DNA of 64,000 nucleotides from Harmothoe impar (GCA_947462335.1 OX381707.1:82918610-82982609); one strand, 5' to 3'. Numbered from the stretch's first letter, positions 42,740 through 54,968 are shown. The notes: generated by a model from the letters alone, not told the origin. Numbers and translations are program-made.

Positions 42740-43049
42740 CAGTTGTCTAGGAGAAGAGGTGCCTACCTGAAGTCCATTGACTATTCAATTTTGAATCCTG
42801 TTTCTTGTGCACACATTATTAATTTGTGTGGTCCACATATAGTCACCTTTGACTATCTTTATGACTAATAAGTTACTAACCTATATAGCCACCTGACTTT
42901 GGAGGTCAAAATATGGTGGTATAGTAACTACTGGTGTACATATGCATGCTTTTCTTTAAAAGAATTTAAAATATGTTTATTGACAACATTTCATATCCAT
43001 TGATACAATCTTCCAATAGATAAATAAATTGATGTATCAAAATTCAAAA

Positions 43050-43800
43050 AAATGATACCTACCCCCCTAAATTGAGTATGAGGAATCCAGTGGTACCAAC
43101 TATTGTTTTTTCTGACCAACGGTTGCCTAGCAACAGGCTGATTTTGTCTTTTTTTTGCATAGCAAGGGTGGAAAAAGTGGTAAAAGAACACACAAAACTA
43201 GGATATTTAGGACATATTTATCAAGCTGCACTATTTGTGGATAGTCTATTTAATATTCTACTATCGCTGCAAAAATTGCCTAGCAACATACATTCATTGT
43301 GTTTCCTTCCCTAGCAACCTTAGCCTTATGGACTAATAGCCTTCAAGTGGTCCAGAAATGCAATTTGAAATCAGATGCTTAATATTCTTAATGCTTAAAT
43401 TCCAAAATGTTCCTAGGATTTTAATCAAAAGATTGGATTTTTTTTAAATAGTTACACATCTCTGATTCCTGACAAATGGTTGACTAGCGACAGCCCTATT
43501 TTGTCATTTTTTACATAGCAAGGTTGGAAAAAGTGGTAAAAGAACACACAAAATAGGATATTTAGGTCATATCCATCAGGCTGGACTATCGGAGGATAGT
43601 CTATGTGGATAATACTCTACTATTGCAGCATACATTCTTTGTGTTTCTTTCCCTAGCAACCGCAGACTTATGGACTAATTGGTCAGGAAATGCAATTTGG
43701 AATCAGATGCTTAGTATTCTTAATGATTAAATTCCAAAATGTTCCTAAGCTTATTTTTTTAAAATAGTCTCACATATTTGATTCCAGTTGCTATAGCAAC
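43050..43800. repeat. Tandem duplication (~360 bp) related to the X-box repeat
   Basis: GGTGGAAAAAGTGGTAAAAG, ACACACAAAA(C)TAGGATATTTAGG and GCAATTTG(A/G)AATCAGATGCTTA recur at about 43165/43525, 43190/43547 and 43361/43691. The start (CCTACCCCCCTAAATTG...GTTGCCTAGCAAC at 43122) matches the array at 36165-37445, placing copies outside the element as well. Confidence 0.75.
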
Positions 43801-43999
43801 CATTACAATACCATTGGAGCGGTCATCCTATTTTCTTCGGAACCTTTCAAAGTATGGATTCCAGCTGAGAAACTAAAATGGTCATGACATTCCTACGGGA
43901 TTACAATTGGCCCTCCGCTAGTATGAGGAGCTATAGAGTTGCGAGGTCTAATAATTACTTAAATTTAATATTCCTTATTTTGGTTTGAGCAGTCACAGT

Positions 44000-44584
44000 T
44001 CTGGACATCAAAGGGTACCTAGTCCCATAGTTTCATCCCCAGGTAAAGGGGTCCTTTTTTGTACTTCTCCCGTTTTGGCCTGTCAACTTTAAGTTTCACT
44101 TTTTTGTTGGACCTGGTACGGTTTTGCTGTAGTACCCTGTGAAGGGGATCTTGTGCTACTTTGTATATAAGGGCTGCGAGGTGCCTTTTCCTCCTAGGTG
44201 CCAGTCGCTCAATTTTACATTTTCCATGTAGTTTGTTGGTCGAGAGATCCCTCCATTTTACTCGACGGCATGCTCTCAGACCCTTATTTTGCACAGTTTG
44301 TAGCTGCTTGATGTGAGATTTTGGAGCAGAGCCAACCAAAAAATCACCATACTCCAATATGGGGACTATTGCATGTTTGTAGAGACAGATGGCATTTTCC
44401 CAGTTTACAAAGTACTGCATCTTCTGCAGGTGTTTGACACTCAAAGACAGTTTCGTCAAGTTGCTTCTTAAATTTCAGAGCACTGTCTAACCATACTCCC
44501 AACTGTATTTGAACTTGTTTGTATTGTGCATCAGTTCATTATCGAATTTTACTTGAAGGCCAGTGAGCCAGCAAAGAGAATTAC
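44000..44584 (-). pseudogene. Older LINE, C-terminal part (split by a younger LINE)
   Basis: The minus-strand frame 44459-44019 reads AICLYKHAIVPILEYGDFLVG...LRACRRVKWRD...RRKRHLAALIYKV, the region after the RT palm in CR1/L2-like LINEs. Upstream pieces in other frames (NELMHNTNKFKY, WLDSALKFKKQLDE) are the YLGV-equivalent region. Its N-terminal half continues at 48023-48330 on the far side of the inserted LINE. The segment that should hold the YADD motif is missing between them. Confidence 0.75.
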
Positions 44585-47455
44585 TTGACCATTAGCGGCT
44601 ACATCGCTCCTTCGCTTGACCTTAGGGGGGTCAAAGGCCTACATTTTGGTCACTTGAATATTAGAAGTTTACAAGCCAATAATAATATGGATCTTTTCAG
44701 GCAGTATTTGATTGATTCAGGTTTTCATTATTTCTGTATAGGTGAGTCCTGGTTAACCGAAAAAATCCCTAACAATAATATTGACATATCTGGCTATAAT
44801 ATTACTAGGCTAGACAGAATGGTAGCAGGTAGAGGTGGTGGTCTGGTCACATATATAAAGCATGGTGTAACATACTCTGACACAGAATTGTCTCAGTATA
44901 ATATTAGCAATGATGATTTAGAACTTCAATGGGTGGTTATATCTAACCCCAACATGCGCAGGCTTGTTATAGCTAATATATACAGACCACCTTCAGGTAA
45001 CCTACCAAACGCTATTACTCTACTCTCTGAGGCTTTTAATAATATCGACTCAGCTAAGTATCCTGAATCATATATTATGGGTGACTTTAATACTGATTTT
45101 AAACAATTCAGCCCTAGTAAAACCAAGGTTAGGAATATGTGTGCTCATCTTGGGCTCAGGCAACTGATTACTCAGATCACAAGGTTTAATATTAAAGGTA
45201 ATCACACTATTATTGACTTGATCATGACAAATTCAATCCATGTTGCACATAGCGGGACAGCCACTATGAATTTATCCGATCACGAAATGATATATTTTAC
45301 ACGCAAGCATATGACACTTCCTCAAGAAAAACTCTGCTTTATTGGCCGTTCATATAAGAATTATGCTCCCATTGCTTTTACAAATGAGCTCAAAAACCAG
45401 GACTGGAATAATTTTAATACTTGTACCAATCCTGAGGAAGCCTGGGATATGTTTACAAGTATGATTAGCAGGCTACTTGATATTTATTGCCCGTTAAAAC
45501 AATTCAATATTGGACATGCTAAGGCAAAATGGATGGATGCTGGTCTTTTGGCTCTCATTAAGGATAAAAATCTAGCAATGAAAAAATACAAGAAAACTTT
45601 AAATGTAGATGACTATAACATTGCAATATATCTTCGAAATTACACCAAAAATCAATGTAGAATTGCCAAAAACAGATTCCATAAGAACTTAATTGACAAT
45701 AATGTACATGATGCCCGTAAATACTGGAGAGCAGTCAACTCCATAGTTAATCCCAAGCCAACATCCAACTGTTTTAGCCTGATTGACAAAGACAACAATA
45801 CTCCTGTACCTAATATTGAGGTTGCTAGTTTAATCAATACTTATTTTGCCACCATTGGTGAAAAGTTGGCAATGGATCAAAATAGAGCCTGGGCTTATGA
45901 TGGTCAAACTATAAACACTAATTTTAAGCTTACCCCTGTCAGCGTTGATGATGTTACTAAACTAGCAATGAAAATTAACACTAAAAAATCGTCTGGAATA
46001 CCACATATCTCCTCACAAGTCATTAAGGATTGCCTCCTGATTTTGCCAGAAAAATTCACATTCATTATTAATTTAATAATTTCCTCTTCTCTGTACCCAT
46101 CCCAATGGAAGGTTGCTACAGTTAAACCCTTACCTAAAGGAGGTGACCCTTCAGATGTTAATAACCTTCGTCCAATATCTATTCTTCCAGTTGCCACTAA
46201 AATAATGGAAAAAATTATACATAAGCAACTTACTAATCACTTAACTGCACAGAACATACTAACAGATAGCCAAGATGGGTTCAGGAGCCACAGGTCTACT
46301 ATTGACAGCCTATCTAAATTTACTAATAAAATATGTAACGCTGCCAATAGGGGCCTGACTACAACAGCCATATTTCTTGATTTTAGAAAGGCCTTTGACA
46401 CCATTAATCACAATATCTTAATTAAAAAACTAACAAAAATAGGCCTACATAATGATCTTACTAGACTAATTAGAAATTACCTATCAGATAGAGTACAATC
46501 TACCTTTGCAAATGGCATTGCCTCTCCTCCTCACCCTGTAGCCTGTGGCGTCCCCCAGGGCTCTGTCTTGGGACCGCTCCTCTTTATTATTTATATAAAT
46601 GATCTTAATAAAATTCTGAAAAATATGCATAGTCAGCATTATGCCGACGACACAGTACTATTCATTGAACAAAATTTGGACACTCCCCAGCTACAAGAAA
46701 AAATTAATTCTGATCTGCAACATGTACATAACTGGTGTCAGAGCAATAAACTATCTTTAAATACTAAAAAGACTAAAGTAATGCATTTTGGACCACAGGC
46801 CATCCTTAAAAAATCCCAGAAACCAATACTAAAAATTAACAATGTTAAACTAACAACCACCAACACTTACCGATACTTAGGTATGACCTTGGACAATAAT
46901 CTTAATTTTAAGGAGCACACTAAAATATTACTAAAAAGCGCTAACTTTAAAACCTACCTATTTAGAAGAACCCGCCCTGAACAAACTGATGAGTCAGCTC
47001 TGAAAGTTCTTATTTCCATGATTTTGCCAGTCATTGACTATGGTGACATCCTATATGGTATAACTAACAAAACACTAATGACCCAGCTGCAGAGTTGCTT
47101 TGAAAGGGGCTTGAAAACTGCATTCTATATGGATGAGGACAGGAGGGATGTTGGTAAACTGATGACTAAGGCTAAGGTCAACCTGCTTGAAGATAGGAGA
47201 AAAATGCATTTGAATATGGCTGCCTTCAATATCTCAATCATTCCAGGGAATATTGATAACAGAGAGATAAGGACTAGAGCCCATGATGGGAAGCTTTTTT
47301 TGGTTAAATGGCCAAAAAAAACCTTCTATAGGAAGAGCTTAGAATACAGGTTGCCCACTACTTGGAACGAGCTAGATATTCCAACTAGGAAAATAGTTTT
47401 GAAAAGTAAGTTCCAAGGGTGGAATAGAAAACATTTTCTTGACAAATGTACTTAA
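44585..47455 (+). CDS. LINE ORF2: AP-endonuclease and reverse transcriptase
   Basis: One uninterrupted 956-residue frame. The first codon at 44585 is TTG and the first ATG is about residue 36, so the natural start may have been lost by 5' truncation. The endonuclease shows GHLNIRSL, GESWL, NIYRPPSG, MGDFNTDF (~165), DLIMTN and SDHEM (~231). The reverse transcriptase shows LRPISILPV (~527), DGFRSHRST, FLDFRKAFDTINH, GVPQGSVLGPLLF and catalytic YADD (~686), then YLGMTLDNNLNFKEH. The C-terminal part ends RKSLEYRLPTTWNEL. It nicks target DNA and copies its own RNA by target-primed reverse transcription. All catalytic motifs are intact, which indicates recent activity. Confidence 0.92.
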   Translation: MTISGYIAPSLDLRGVKGLHFGHLNIRSLQANNNMDLFRQYLIDSGFHYFCIGESWLTEKIPNNNIDISGYNITRLDRMVAGRGGGLVTYIKHGVTYSDTELSQYNISNDDLELQWVVISNPNMRRLVIANIYRPPSGNLPNAITLLSEAFNNIDSAKYPESYIMGDFNTDFKQFSPSKTKVRNMCAHLGLRQLITQITRFNIKGNHTIIDLIMTNSIHVAHSGTATMNLSDHEMIYFTRKHMTLPQEKLCFIGRSYKNYAPIAFTNELKNQDWNNFNTCTNPEEAWDMFTSMISRLLDIYCPLKQFNIGHAKAKWMDAGLLALIKDKNLAMKKYKKTLNVDDYNIAIYLRNYTKNQCRIAKNRFHKNLIDNNVHDARKYWRAVNSIVNPKPTSNCFSLIDKDNNTPVPNIEVASLINTYFATIGEKLAMDQNRAWAYDGQTINTNFKLTPVSVDDVTKLAMKINTKKSSGIPHISSQVIKDCLLILPEKFTFIINLIISSSLYPSQWKVATVKPLPKGGDPSDVNNLRPISILPVATKIMEKIIHKQLTNHLTAQNILTDSQDGFRSHRSTIDSLSKFTNKICNAANRGLTTTAIFLDFRKAFDTINHNILIKKLTKIGLHNDLTRLIRNYLSDRVQSTFANGIASPPHPVACGVPQGSVLGPLLFIIYINDLNKILKNMHSQHYADDTVLFIEQNLDTPQLQEKINSDLQHVHNWCQSNKLSLNTKKTKVMHFGPQAILKKSQKPILKINNVKLTTTNTYRYLGMTLDNNLNFKEHTKILLKSANFKTYLFRRTRPEQTDESALKVLISMILPVIDYGDILYGITNKTLMTQLQSCFERGLKTAFYMDEDRRDVGKLMTKAKVNLLEDRRKMHLNMAAFNISIIPGNIDNREIRTRAHDGKLFLVKWPKKTFYRKSLEYRLPTTWNELDIPTRKIVLKSKFQGWNRKHFLDKCT

Positions 47456-48022
47456 CCCCCCCGGTCTATGAGGACATACTTGTCCTGTGGTTTTCTCTCT
47501 CTCTCTCCCCCCCCTACACAAATGGTAACATATGAAGAACATCTCATAATTTTGCTCTAAAAAATGCAATGTGCTACAAACATCCTAGTACATTGCATCG
47601 GCACACTGACATCGTGCCATGACACACTAACATCGTGTCGGGACATCAACATCAGTCCCATTATCTTTATTCTGTTTACTAATCCCCAGAATTATTTTCT
47701 GGAATAACATATTAAATTGGGCACAAGCCCCAATATATTAACCCTATTTCTTCTATTAACCCCTTCCCCTGCTGGAAGGTTATTGGATGATAGCATATTT
47801 ATTATGTAGTGATTGTATGTGTTGCATGGATCAACTGGCTTATGCCAATGGTCTATGACACACTGTCTGGTAAAATTTAAATACTCCCTTAAGGAGAATT
47901 CATGTAATTAGTACATACTTATATACAGACGAATGACATATACTCTATGTAGCAAACAGGCCCTGGGCCTACCTTATAGAGTCTAAATAAAAGAATTTCA
48001 ACTCAACTCAACTCAACTCAAC
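44585..48022 (+). mobile_element. CR1/L2-like LINE with a full-length-looking ORF2, inserted in an older LINE
   Basis: It consists of a 956-codon ORF2, a ~540-bp 3' region and a terminal (TCAAC)n run (about 47998-48021) after AATAAAAG. Such short 3' repeats are typical of CR1/L2-like LINEs. No ORF1 is visible upstream, so the copy is 5'-truncated at or just before the start of ORF2. Confidence 0.85.
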
Positions 48023-48330
48023 ATTCGGTAGATCGTTTACCTGTAGTAAAAAGAGGAGAGGTCCCAGGATACTTCCTTGTGGTACCCCATAGAACACATC
48101 ACAAGTACTTGAACGATGGTTGTTTGCCAGTGTGCAGCATTCTCTTTTGTCCAGGTACCTACATACAAGTCTAACATCAGAGCGAGTCAATCCAAGCTTT
48201 TTGAGTTTCATAAGAAGTCGGCAATGATGGACAACATTGAAAGCTTTGGTTATGTCCAGAAATACTGCCAGGGCATGCTTTCCTTTGTTTCTGGCGCTGT
48301 ATAATAGTCCAGCCTAATAGTGGTCAAAAC
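48023..48330 (-). pseudogene. Older LINE, N-terminal RT part
   Basis: The minus-strand frame has KLKKLGLTRSDVRLVCRYLDKREC and GVPQGSILGPLLFLLQVNDLPNV, the RT segment just before the YADD box. Further upstream, in another frame, comes VFLDITKAFNVVHHC-like sequence (about 48265-48220). It is the other half of the LINE at 44000-44584. Confidence 0.75.
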
Positions 48331-48416
48331 AAAGATCCAGGGGTGATTCATTAAGTATGTCATGTTTTTTTTTGGCCATTTTGAACACCCCCCTCTACCC
48401 CCATGTTACACTTCTC

Positions 48417-48960
48417 AGTAGTATAGTATGTATCGGAACGGGACTATAGTTAACTACTGTTTATTACTCAATCGACATGCAGCCAATCAGAGGCCTCCAT
48501 TTGGTCATGTGACCGGAAGTGACCTACTTAGGGGATTAGTGGTGCATTCTGGGTAACCCTGCAGCCAATCAGAGGCCACCATTTGGTCACGTGACCGGAA
48601 GTGACCTACTTAGGGGATTAGTGGTGCATTCTGGGTAACCTACTGACCTACTTAGGGGACCGGAAGTGACGTCATATGACCTAATTTAGGATCACGTGAC
48701 CGGAAGTGACCTGATGAGTCACGTGAGCGGAAGTGACGTCACATGACCTAATGGCCGACCGGAAGTGAGTGACCTCATTGAGGATCACGTGACCGGAAGT
48801 GACTTGATTGATCACGTGAGCGGAAGAAGAAGTTTTTTGTTTAGGAAGTGAGGGTCTTTAGGATCACGTGACTGGAAGCGACATCGTCACATGAGTGACG
48901 CTTTAAGAGACTGCGCGACTTACTAGTAAAAGAAGACGTATGAAAATAAAAACACAACAA
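48417..48960. repeat. Left terminal inverted repeat of element D
   Basis: Nearly identical to 9139-9690, with the same CCAAT, CACGTG, CCGGAAGT, GTGCATTCTGGGTAAC and TGACGTCA motifs. Confidence 0.88.
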
Positions 48961-49048
48961 TATTTTATTTTATTTTTTTTATTTCTTTTTTTTTCAATCT
49001 TGATAAACACTCTATTTTTGAAAAGATGCACACGCTTATTTTTTTTTT

Positions 49049-52000
49049 TCATATCTCTAAAGGACTCGTTGTCACACCGTCAGAATGCACGCGACGCTTA
49101 TAATACAAGTAGCGCACGCCGTCTTTCTCTATGGTGTAGGTGACCATTTTGTTTCGCACCACTTTGAAGTTTCTATTTACAGCAATGAGAGTTTTTCGTT
49201 GGCGAAGAACATCCAAGAAGTCGTCTGGTTCCTGAGGGTTTTGTTTCTTCTGTACGCCTTTTGCACTCCATTTTTTGGATTTTCTTTCACCGGTGTCGCT
49301 GACTCGATCATAGCAAATGTAAGTCTTAGGGTTGAGACTTAGGATCCCGTCACCTTCCAACTCCGCTTTCATAAGCCCCGAAGTTCTCAGATCGTGAAGG
49401 TACCGTCTCTCACAACATCCGCCGGGCGGCGGACACCATTCTCGCACTCTTTCCGTTTTTGTCTTCACGAAAAGCTCTAAGTGATCGTCGCACACCGCTG
49501 TCGGAAGCCACTTTCGTTTCTCTCTGAAGTACGTCTCTCTCAGGCGAGGTTTGACTAGGTCATCCAACGTGTCACCGCTGAGAGCCATGTAAAGACTGTC
49601 GGTGTCCATTTGACAAAGGGCATAATCGCGCCGATCGACGAATCTATCCAAGAAGTCGTATGTGAACTCTAACATTTTCAACTTCGCGTACTGGTATACC
49701 ATGAACCCTATTTGAATAGGGAGGTTGTTGTTGACTGTTTTCGGTTGTAGTTCGACTTCAAACAGATCGGAACTCAACTCGGACGCCTTTTTGAAGCGCC
49801 ACGAATTGGCCAATAGTTCGAACTTCCGACTGTCAGTGTATCTCACCGCCGTGTGTTTTTCTTTGTTGCAGATTGTTTTACCGTACGTAGCGTTTCCCAT
49901 TAACTTGTAACAGTCTGACAGAATTTTCTCGTTCTCGTTCACGTCGCCACGTCTTCGCGCCGTCTTCTAGGTTTTGGAAGAGGAACCGTAAAGTCAAACC
50001 GGCGAGAGAAACTCCGTCTTTCAACATGTCAATGCCGCGATCTTGGAAAAATTTAGCGTGATTTTTCAGAGCTTCTATGAAAGGTTTGACGTCTTTGTTG
50101 TTGTAGTGGATCAAGTAGTCTTCCATAGTTTGCATCTTCTCGTCGGACCAAACTTTCTGACATGCGGCGTAGTCGGATTCGGACATTTTGACGCCCGTCA
50201 GCTCGCTGTCGAAAGCCGATCTCGGTGGCAGCGTTCTGTTTGCCAGTTTCCTGGTAGACGTCATCCATTCGTAAGGAAAGTGACCTTTCTCTTCGTTCCT
50301 GGTGAAAGCTCGCAAATAGGTCGCGTAGTTGTAACCGGGTGCCAAATAGTTGACTACGTCCAAGAAAACCGTGTGCTGTGTGTAAACCGCCAAGTATTGA
50401 TTGCTTCTCTTTATGACGCTGAATTCTTGGTTTCTTCGGTCTCCGGAGGCGAAGAACGAGTGAAGGCGTATTTTGATCAGGTTCAAGTCGTAACGCCCCG
50501 AGTTGAAGCCCACGACTGGAGCTTGACGGATGTATCTCAGAAGACGCTTCTTCAGTTGAACTAACGGGTGTCTGGTCTGAGCCGCAGCGAAGCCACCTGG
50601 AGAAGGGGTGAACGTCGCCTCCTCCAGCAGGAGAGCTTCACCTATCGCCGCATCTAACTTCGCTAAGGTCGGTCGGTAAAGTTCTAGCACAGCTTCCCCA
50701 ATGACTTTGGCGTTCTCGTTTATGTGATTTAAAACTCGGTCCAACAAGGGGTCGGAATCTGCGTCGGATTCTCTGACGAAGCAGACGGGCCCCTCCCACC
50801 CCGGAAAGTCGGATGCGACGCTAGCCGACAAAGGGACGTGATCCCACAGCAGGGACACGTGTTCCGTCGACGGTTCTTTGCACGGTCTGAAGAAAGCCTC
50901 GAAATCGAAGGCGATCTTGTAAGGGTAGATTCCGGAATGTCCGTCGGGGGGAAAAATGGAGAAGTCTGCTAGCGCTTCGAAAATCGTTCTCGAATTTTGG
51001 TAGATGCCACCTACGTAGCGCAACTTGACTTGTCGGCAAGAGGAAAGCTGGTTCCTGTGTCTCTTCAGCAAGAACTCGGTGGTGAACGCCGCCTTACACT
51101 TGCAACATTCGTATATGCCCGCGTACGCGTTGAAGTCCGTGACGAGAGAGACGTGCAAACCGCCTTTCGCCGTCAGGTGTAGGTTGACTTTACCTCGGGC
51201 GGCCAGAGTTCTGGAAGGCGGTCTGATCAGAGTAACGCGTCTTCTCAACTTCCGCCCCGGCACTTGACGCGACGCGGTGTAAACCGCTATCTGTACGTCA
51301 AACAAGTTCTCTAATGCGGGTAAGTCGCGGATGTTCAGACCCGGAAAGGATTCAGGTGTGGCAGCGGGACAGAACTGACGTAACAAATCTGAAGCGCGCT
51401 TGCTGGTGTTGTATAAGTGAAAGGAAATGCAGCGGAAGATGCAGAGGTTGTCCTTGTTGGGAAAATCTAACACGCCGCTTCTCTTTCCAACTCGACCAGC
51501 CTGAGTGATCCTACCGCCTATGGGGAATTCCCCCGGTCCCATGTAAACGCAAATGTTCAAATTGGTAGGAAAAAGAACGTGCCACTTGGTGTCAGCGTTG
51601 CAAAGTTTCCGTACTTCCTCGCAAGCGACGGTGTTTTCCATCTTTGAGAGGAGCTCTTTCAAAGTTTCTGAATTAGTTATAGTAGGGAGCGGTTGTATGA
51701 GAGTTGCGTTGTTCTGGGAGGCGTGAAAGTAGCGCAGTTTGCTCTTGTCTTCTCTGTGTTGTAAGAGTAAGCTTACCGAGAAACCCACTTTGTATCTGAA
51801 TCTTTGTGTCAAGTGAATGCGACGCATAGTATCTACAGCGTCACTCAACTCGCCGGTTGGTAGCCTGAAGTTTGTTACACTCACGCGAGTCCCGTGCATC
51901 CTGACGCCCGTTTGTATCGCAGGCCAATTCGCCGTGAACGTTTCCTCCCCGTTCGGTACAGCACATATGCGCGGAGGGACGGTCACCCCGTCCAGAGATT

Positions 52001-52145
52001 CGCGTCGACAGGCGATCTTTCGGCAATCGCCTTCGCCGCATAGAGGGCAAAACTTAGGTACTACTCTACAATTTTCTACGTGTCTCTGGTGGTTGTACGG
52101 TCTTTTAAACATTTGGAAACACTTTTCGCATACGTACTGTGTCAT
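49049..52145 (-). pseudogene. Family B DNA polymerase with internal deletion (element D)
   Basis: The frame opens at ATG 52145 (MTQYVCEKC...). It is continuous through the fingers, the OTU-like region (D232, C235, H331), exonuclease motifs (D414/E416; N548...D553) and on to FLFQNLED. Then 1,028 nt present in B (10691-11718) are missing near 49964, which removes palm motif A and the GCWFHAHEC insertion and shifts the frame. The rest (49942-49049) is open: KLMGNATYGKT, MDTDSLYMAL, thumb-like KTKTERVREWC and a basic C-terminus ending at TGA 49049. Copy D thus has an intact first half and last quarter, while B keeps the middle. Neither can encode a working polymerase. Confidence 0.87.
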
Positions 52146-52179
52146 GTTTTTTTTCACTCAGTTACCAACTACTTAGCCG

Positions 52180-52325
52180 TCTAACTATCTATCTATCTAT
52201 CAATCTATCTGTCTATCTATCTATCTATTTATCTTTCTGTCTGCTGTCTGTGTATCCGTCTGTCTGTCTCATACAGCGTACGTCAAACGCTGTGTGTGTG
52301 CGTGTGCGCGCGTGAGCGTTGAGCG
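52180..52325. repeat. (TATC)n/(GTCT)n microsatellite in element D
   Basis: Same tract as 13915-14072, slightly different in length at the GTGTGTG end. Confidence 0.75.
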
Positions 52326-52329
52326 TCTC

Positions 52330-53471
52330 TCATTCCGAATCTATGCCGAGATATTTCAGAATGATCTCTGTTTTGTCATTCAACTCTTTGAGCGCTCTGG
52401 CGGACAGCGTCACTCCCTGCTGTGTGGGTTTTTTGTCAGGACCTTCGTACTTGCGCACGTGGACGAGGTTCTTACCGCTGTAGTAGCTCACAGCTGCGTA
52501 CACTTCGCCCTCCTCATCCAGCACTGCGAACCAGGGGGTGTGATTAGGTCTTCCTTGCGCGGCCGCTGTGTCGCGTATGCGCACCACTGCGCGGATATCG
52601 GCGATGCGTGCTATTAGCTCGCGCAGCGCGTCGGCCGTGAAGTGCACTCGCTTGCTTCTGGTCAGAGACGCCTCTTTCACCTGGCCGTCTTTTGTGTAGC
52701 GCGGCCTCCTAGACAGTCTAGCCACGTCCTCCCAGATCTCCAGCGTCAAAGCTCCGTCTAAGCAGAACTCTAACCCGAGAAGACGGGAGAAGGTTTTCTC
52801 TGCTTCTTCTCGTCCATCTCGTTCTTTTTCTTGTATTTTTCTCTTCTTACTAGGCCTTGTTGTTCTGGAACTCACCTTAGAACGTTTCACACCCGCAGGA
52901 TGAGTAACACCATCAGCGTGAGCTGAATCAGCAGCAGAACCGATAGCAGGAGCAGCGTCAGCGCTGGTGGTATCCGAGGCCTCGTTGTTGGAACAGAGCA
53001 GCCACACGCCGTCGGTGCTGAGTGTAGCGGTAGAAGATGAAGCGCCGCCGCTCTCGTAAGGTGGCGGTGAGGGCAGTCGCCACGGACCGGACGGGGCGCT
53101 ACTAGTGGAAGTGAGGTCGAAAGGTCGAAGAGGGGAGCCGAAAAACGTACCGCCCACCCCTTTCCCTTCGGGTTGTTCGTACGCCTCGTCGTCAGCGTCG
53201 TTCTCTGTCTCACCCTGTTGCTGCTGCTCCTCCTCCTCCTCCTCCTCTTCTTCTCGGTTTAGGGGCTGAGTGTCCGAATAGCTGTCACTCTCAGCGCGAG
53301 CGGCGTCGAGGGCGTCGGTCGATGTAGTGGTGGAGGAGAGGGGCTGTGCAACGTGCGGCAGGTCATCAAAGTCATCAACAGTAGTGGGGAGGTAAAAACC
53401 CGGTTGCCAGTACTGCGCTGTGCCAGGAGCGTTGTCGTCAGTAGTAGTAGCGGTAGCAGCAGGTGCAGCAG

Positions 53472-53511
<40 letters not shown>

Positions 53512-53958
53512 CGCAACAGTAGCAGGCGCAGCAGCCTCAGCAGGCGCAGCGGTAGCAGGCGCAGCGGTAGTAGGTGCAGCAGCAGCAGCAGCCGCAGCAG
53601 CCGCAGCAGCCGCAGCCCGAGGATCACCAGCAGGCGGGGCGGCAGTAGCAGCGGCAGCGCGCTTAGCAGCAACGTGTACCGTCGCGAGTGTAACAACGTC
53701 GCTAGCACGACGACTACTACCAGTAGTACTACTACCACTACTACTACTACTACTACTACTAGTACTACTACTGCTACTACTACTGCTACTACTACTACTA
53801 CTGCCGCGAGCGCTCGCTACAGCGGGAGGGTGATAAGACCAAGCGGCTGCGGCGGTAGTCTCATTTTCAGTAGCAAGAGGAGGCACTGACGCTAAACGAG
53901 CGCTGTTCCGCGTAGTCTTCTTGTTCTTGGATGGCGCTAGGTGTTGTCTTTTGCTCAT
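52330..53958 (-). CDS. Low-complexity protein with C-terminal PC4-like region (element D)
   Basis: 542 residues from ATG 53958 (MSKRQHL...). Same layout as the B copy: Ser and Ala runs, an acidic run (EEEEEEEEE), QQQQ, a basic KKRKIQEKERDGREE and the ~150-residue conserved end with SGKNLVHVRKYEG and GVTLSARALKEL. Differences from B are mostly whole-codon changes in the runs plus a few substitutions in the C-terminal part (for example KP to RP, LDDK to LNDK). The frame is preserved, suggesting function until recently or a very young copy. Confidence 0.75.
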
Positions 53959-54968
53959 GGTGGTGACTGTAGAGAGCAGCAAAAGAATGAGTGAGTGAAT
54001 GGAGGTTTCCAGGCCCCTTATATACGCCTTCTCGCTTCTAGAGCTAAGCTACTTACTGACCCTGTTCAGCTGCCGCCGGCTGGCCGGCGGCCATTCACAA
54101 AGAGAAACAAAAGACATAAGGCATGACGTTTTCAGCTGGATCCCTTTCCCCCCTTTTGAGAGATCGACTGTCATGAGCTAAGCCGCTTACCACCCTGTTC
54201 AGCAATTCAACGCGCATTAGCTGTATAAAGGATTAAGCGGTTGCTGCCGTCGACTGACCGGCGGCCATTCACAAAGACATAAGGTATGACGTTTTCAGCT
54301 GGATCCCTTTCCCCTCTTTTTTTTTGAGGGATCCACTGTCATGAGCTAAGCCACTTACCACCCTGTTCAGCAATTCAGCGCGCGTTAGCTGTATAAAGGA
54401 TTAACGGTGATGAGCTTAGAGTGTGTATACAAAAAAAACTACAGGAGGCGTGTGGCGTGAAGCAGGACCCCCCTAAGACGAACGTGTCTGTCTGTGAGTA
54501 GAGGCGTGTGCATGTGGTGAGCGACTTAAGTGTAAGACAAAAAAAAATCACCACCTCCTGCCGTGGTGAGTAGACCGGGCCGGCCAGGCGGCGGCCGGCT
54601 AGTTCAATAGGGAGGGGTGACAGCTGACTAAGGCTGTGCATGAAAAAAATCCGATTTTCACCTGACCTCTGACGTTTGTTACAATGAATGTCAGAGGGAG
54701 GGAGACGTCCTCAGGTAGGGGGTAGGAGGTAAGGCTATGGATGAGGAAGAAACACCGTTTTCAGCTGGTCTCCACGGATAGCGATGACATACCCCTCGTC
54801 ATCTAAGCTCTTAAGGAGCGGAGCGGCTGAAAAAGCGTCATGCGGACAGGTCGCTAGACAGCTGGAGTGCTGTTGGAAATGGGATTAAACTCCCTCTGTA
54901 TAAAAGCTCTGATTTCTGTTGGAAAAAAACCATATCGCCTCTGACCACAGTAACGTCTACTACCACCA

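Noticed and set aside
42590..42868. 92-residue open frame with YIYIYI
   Set aside because: It is a translation of the (TA)n microsatellite.
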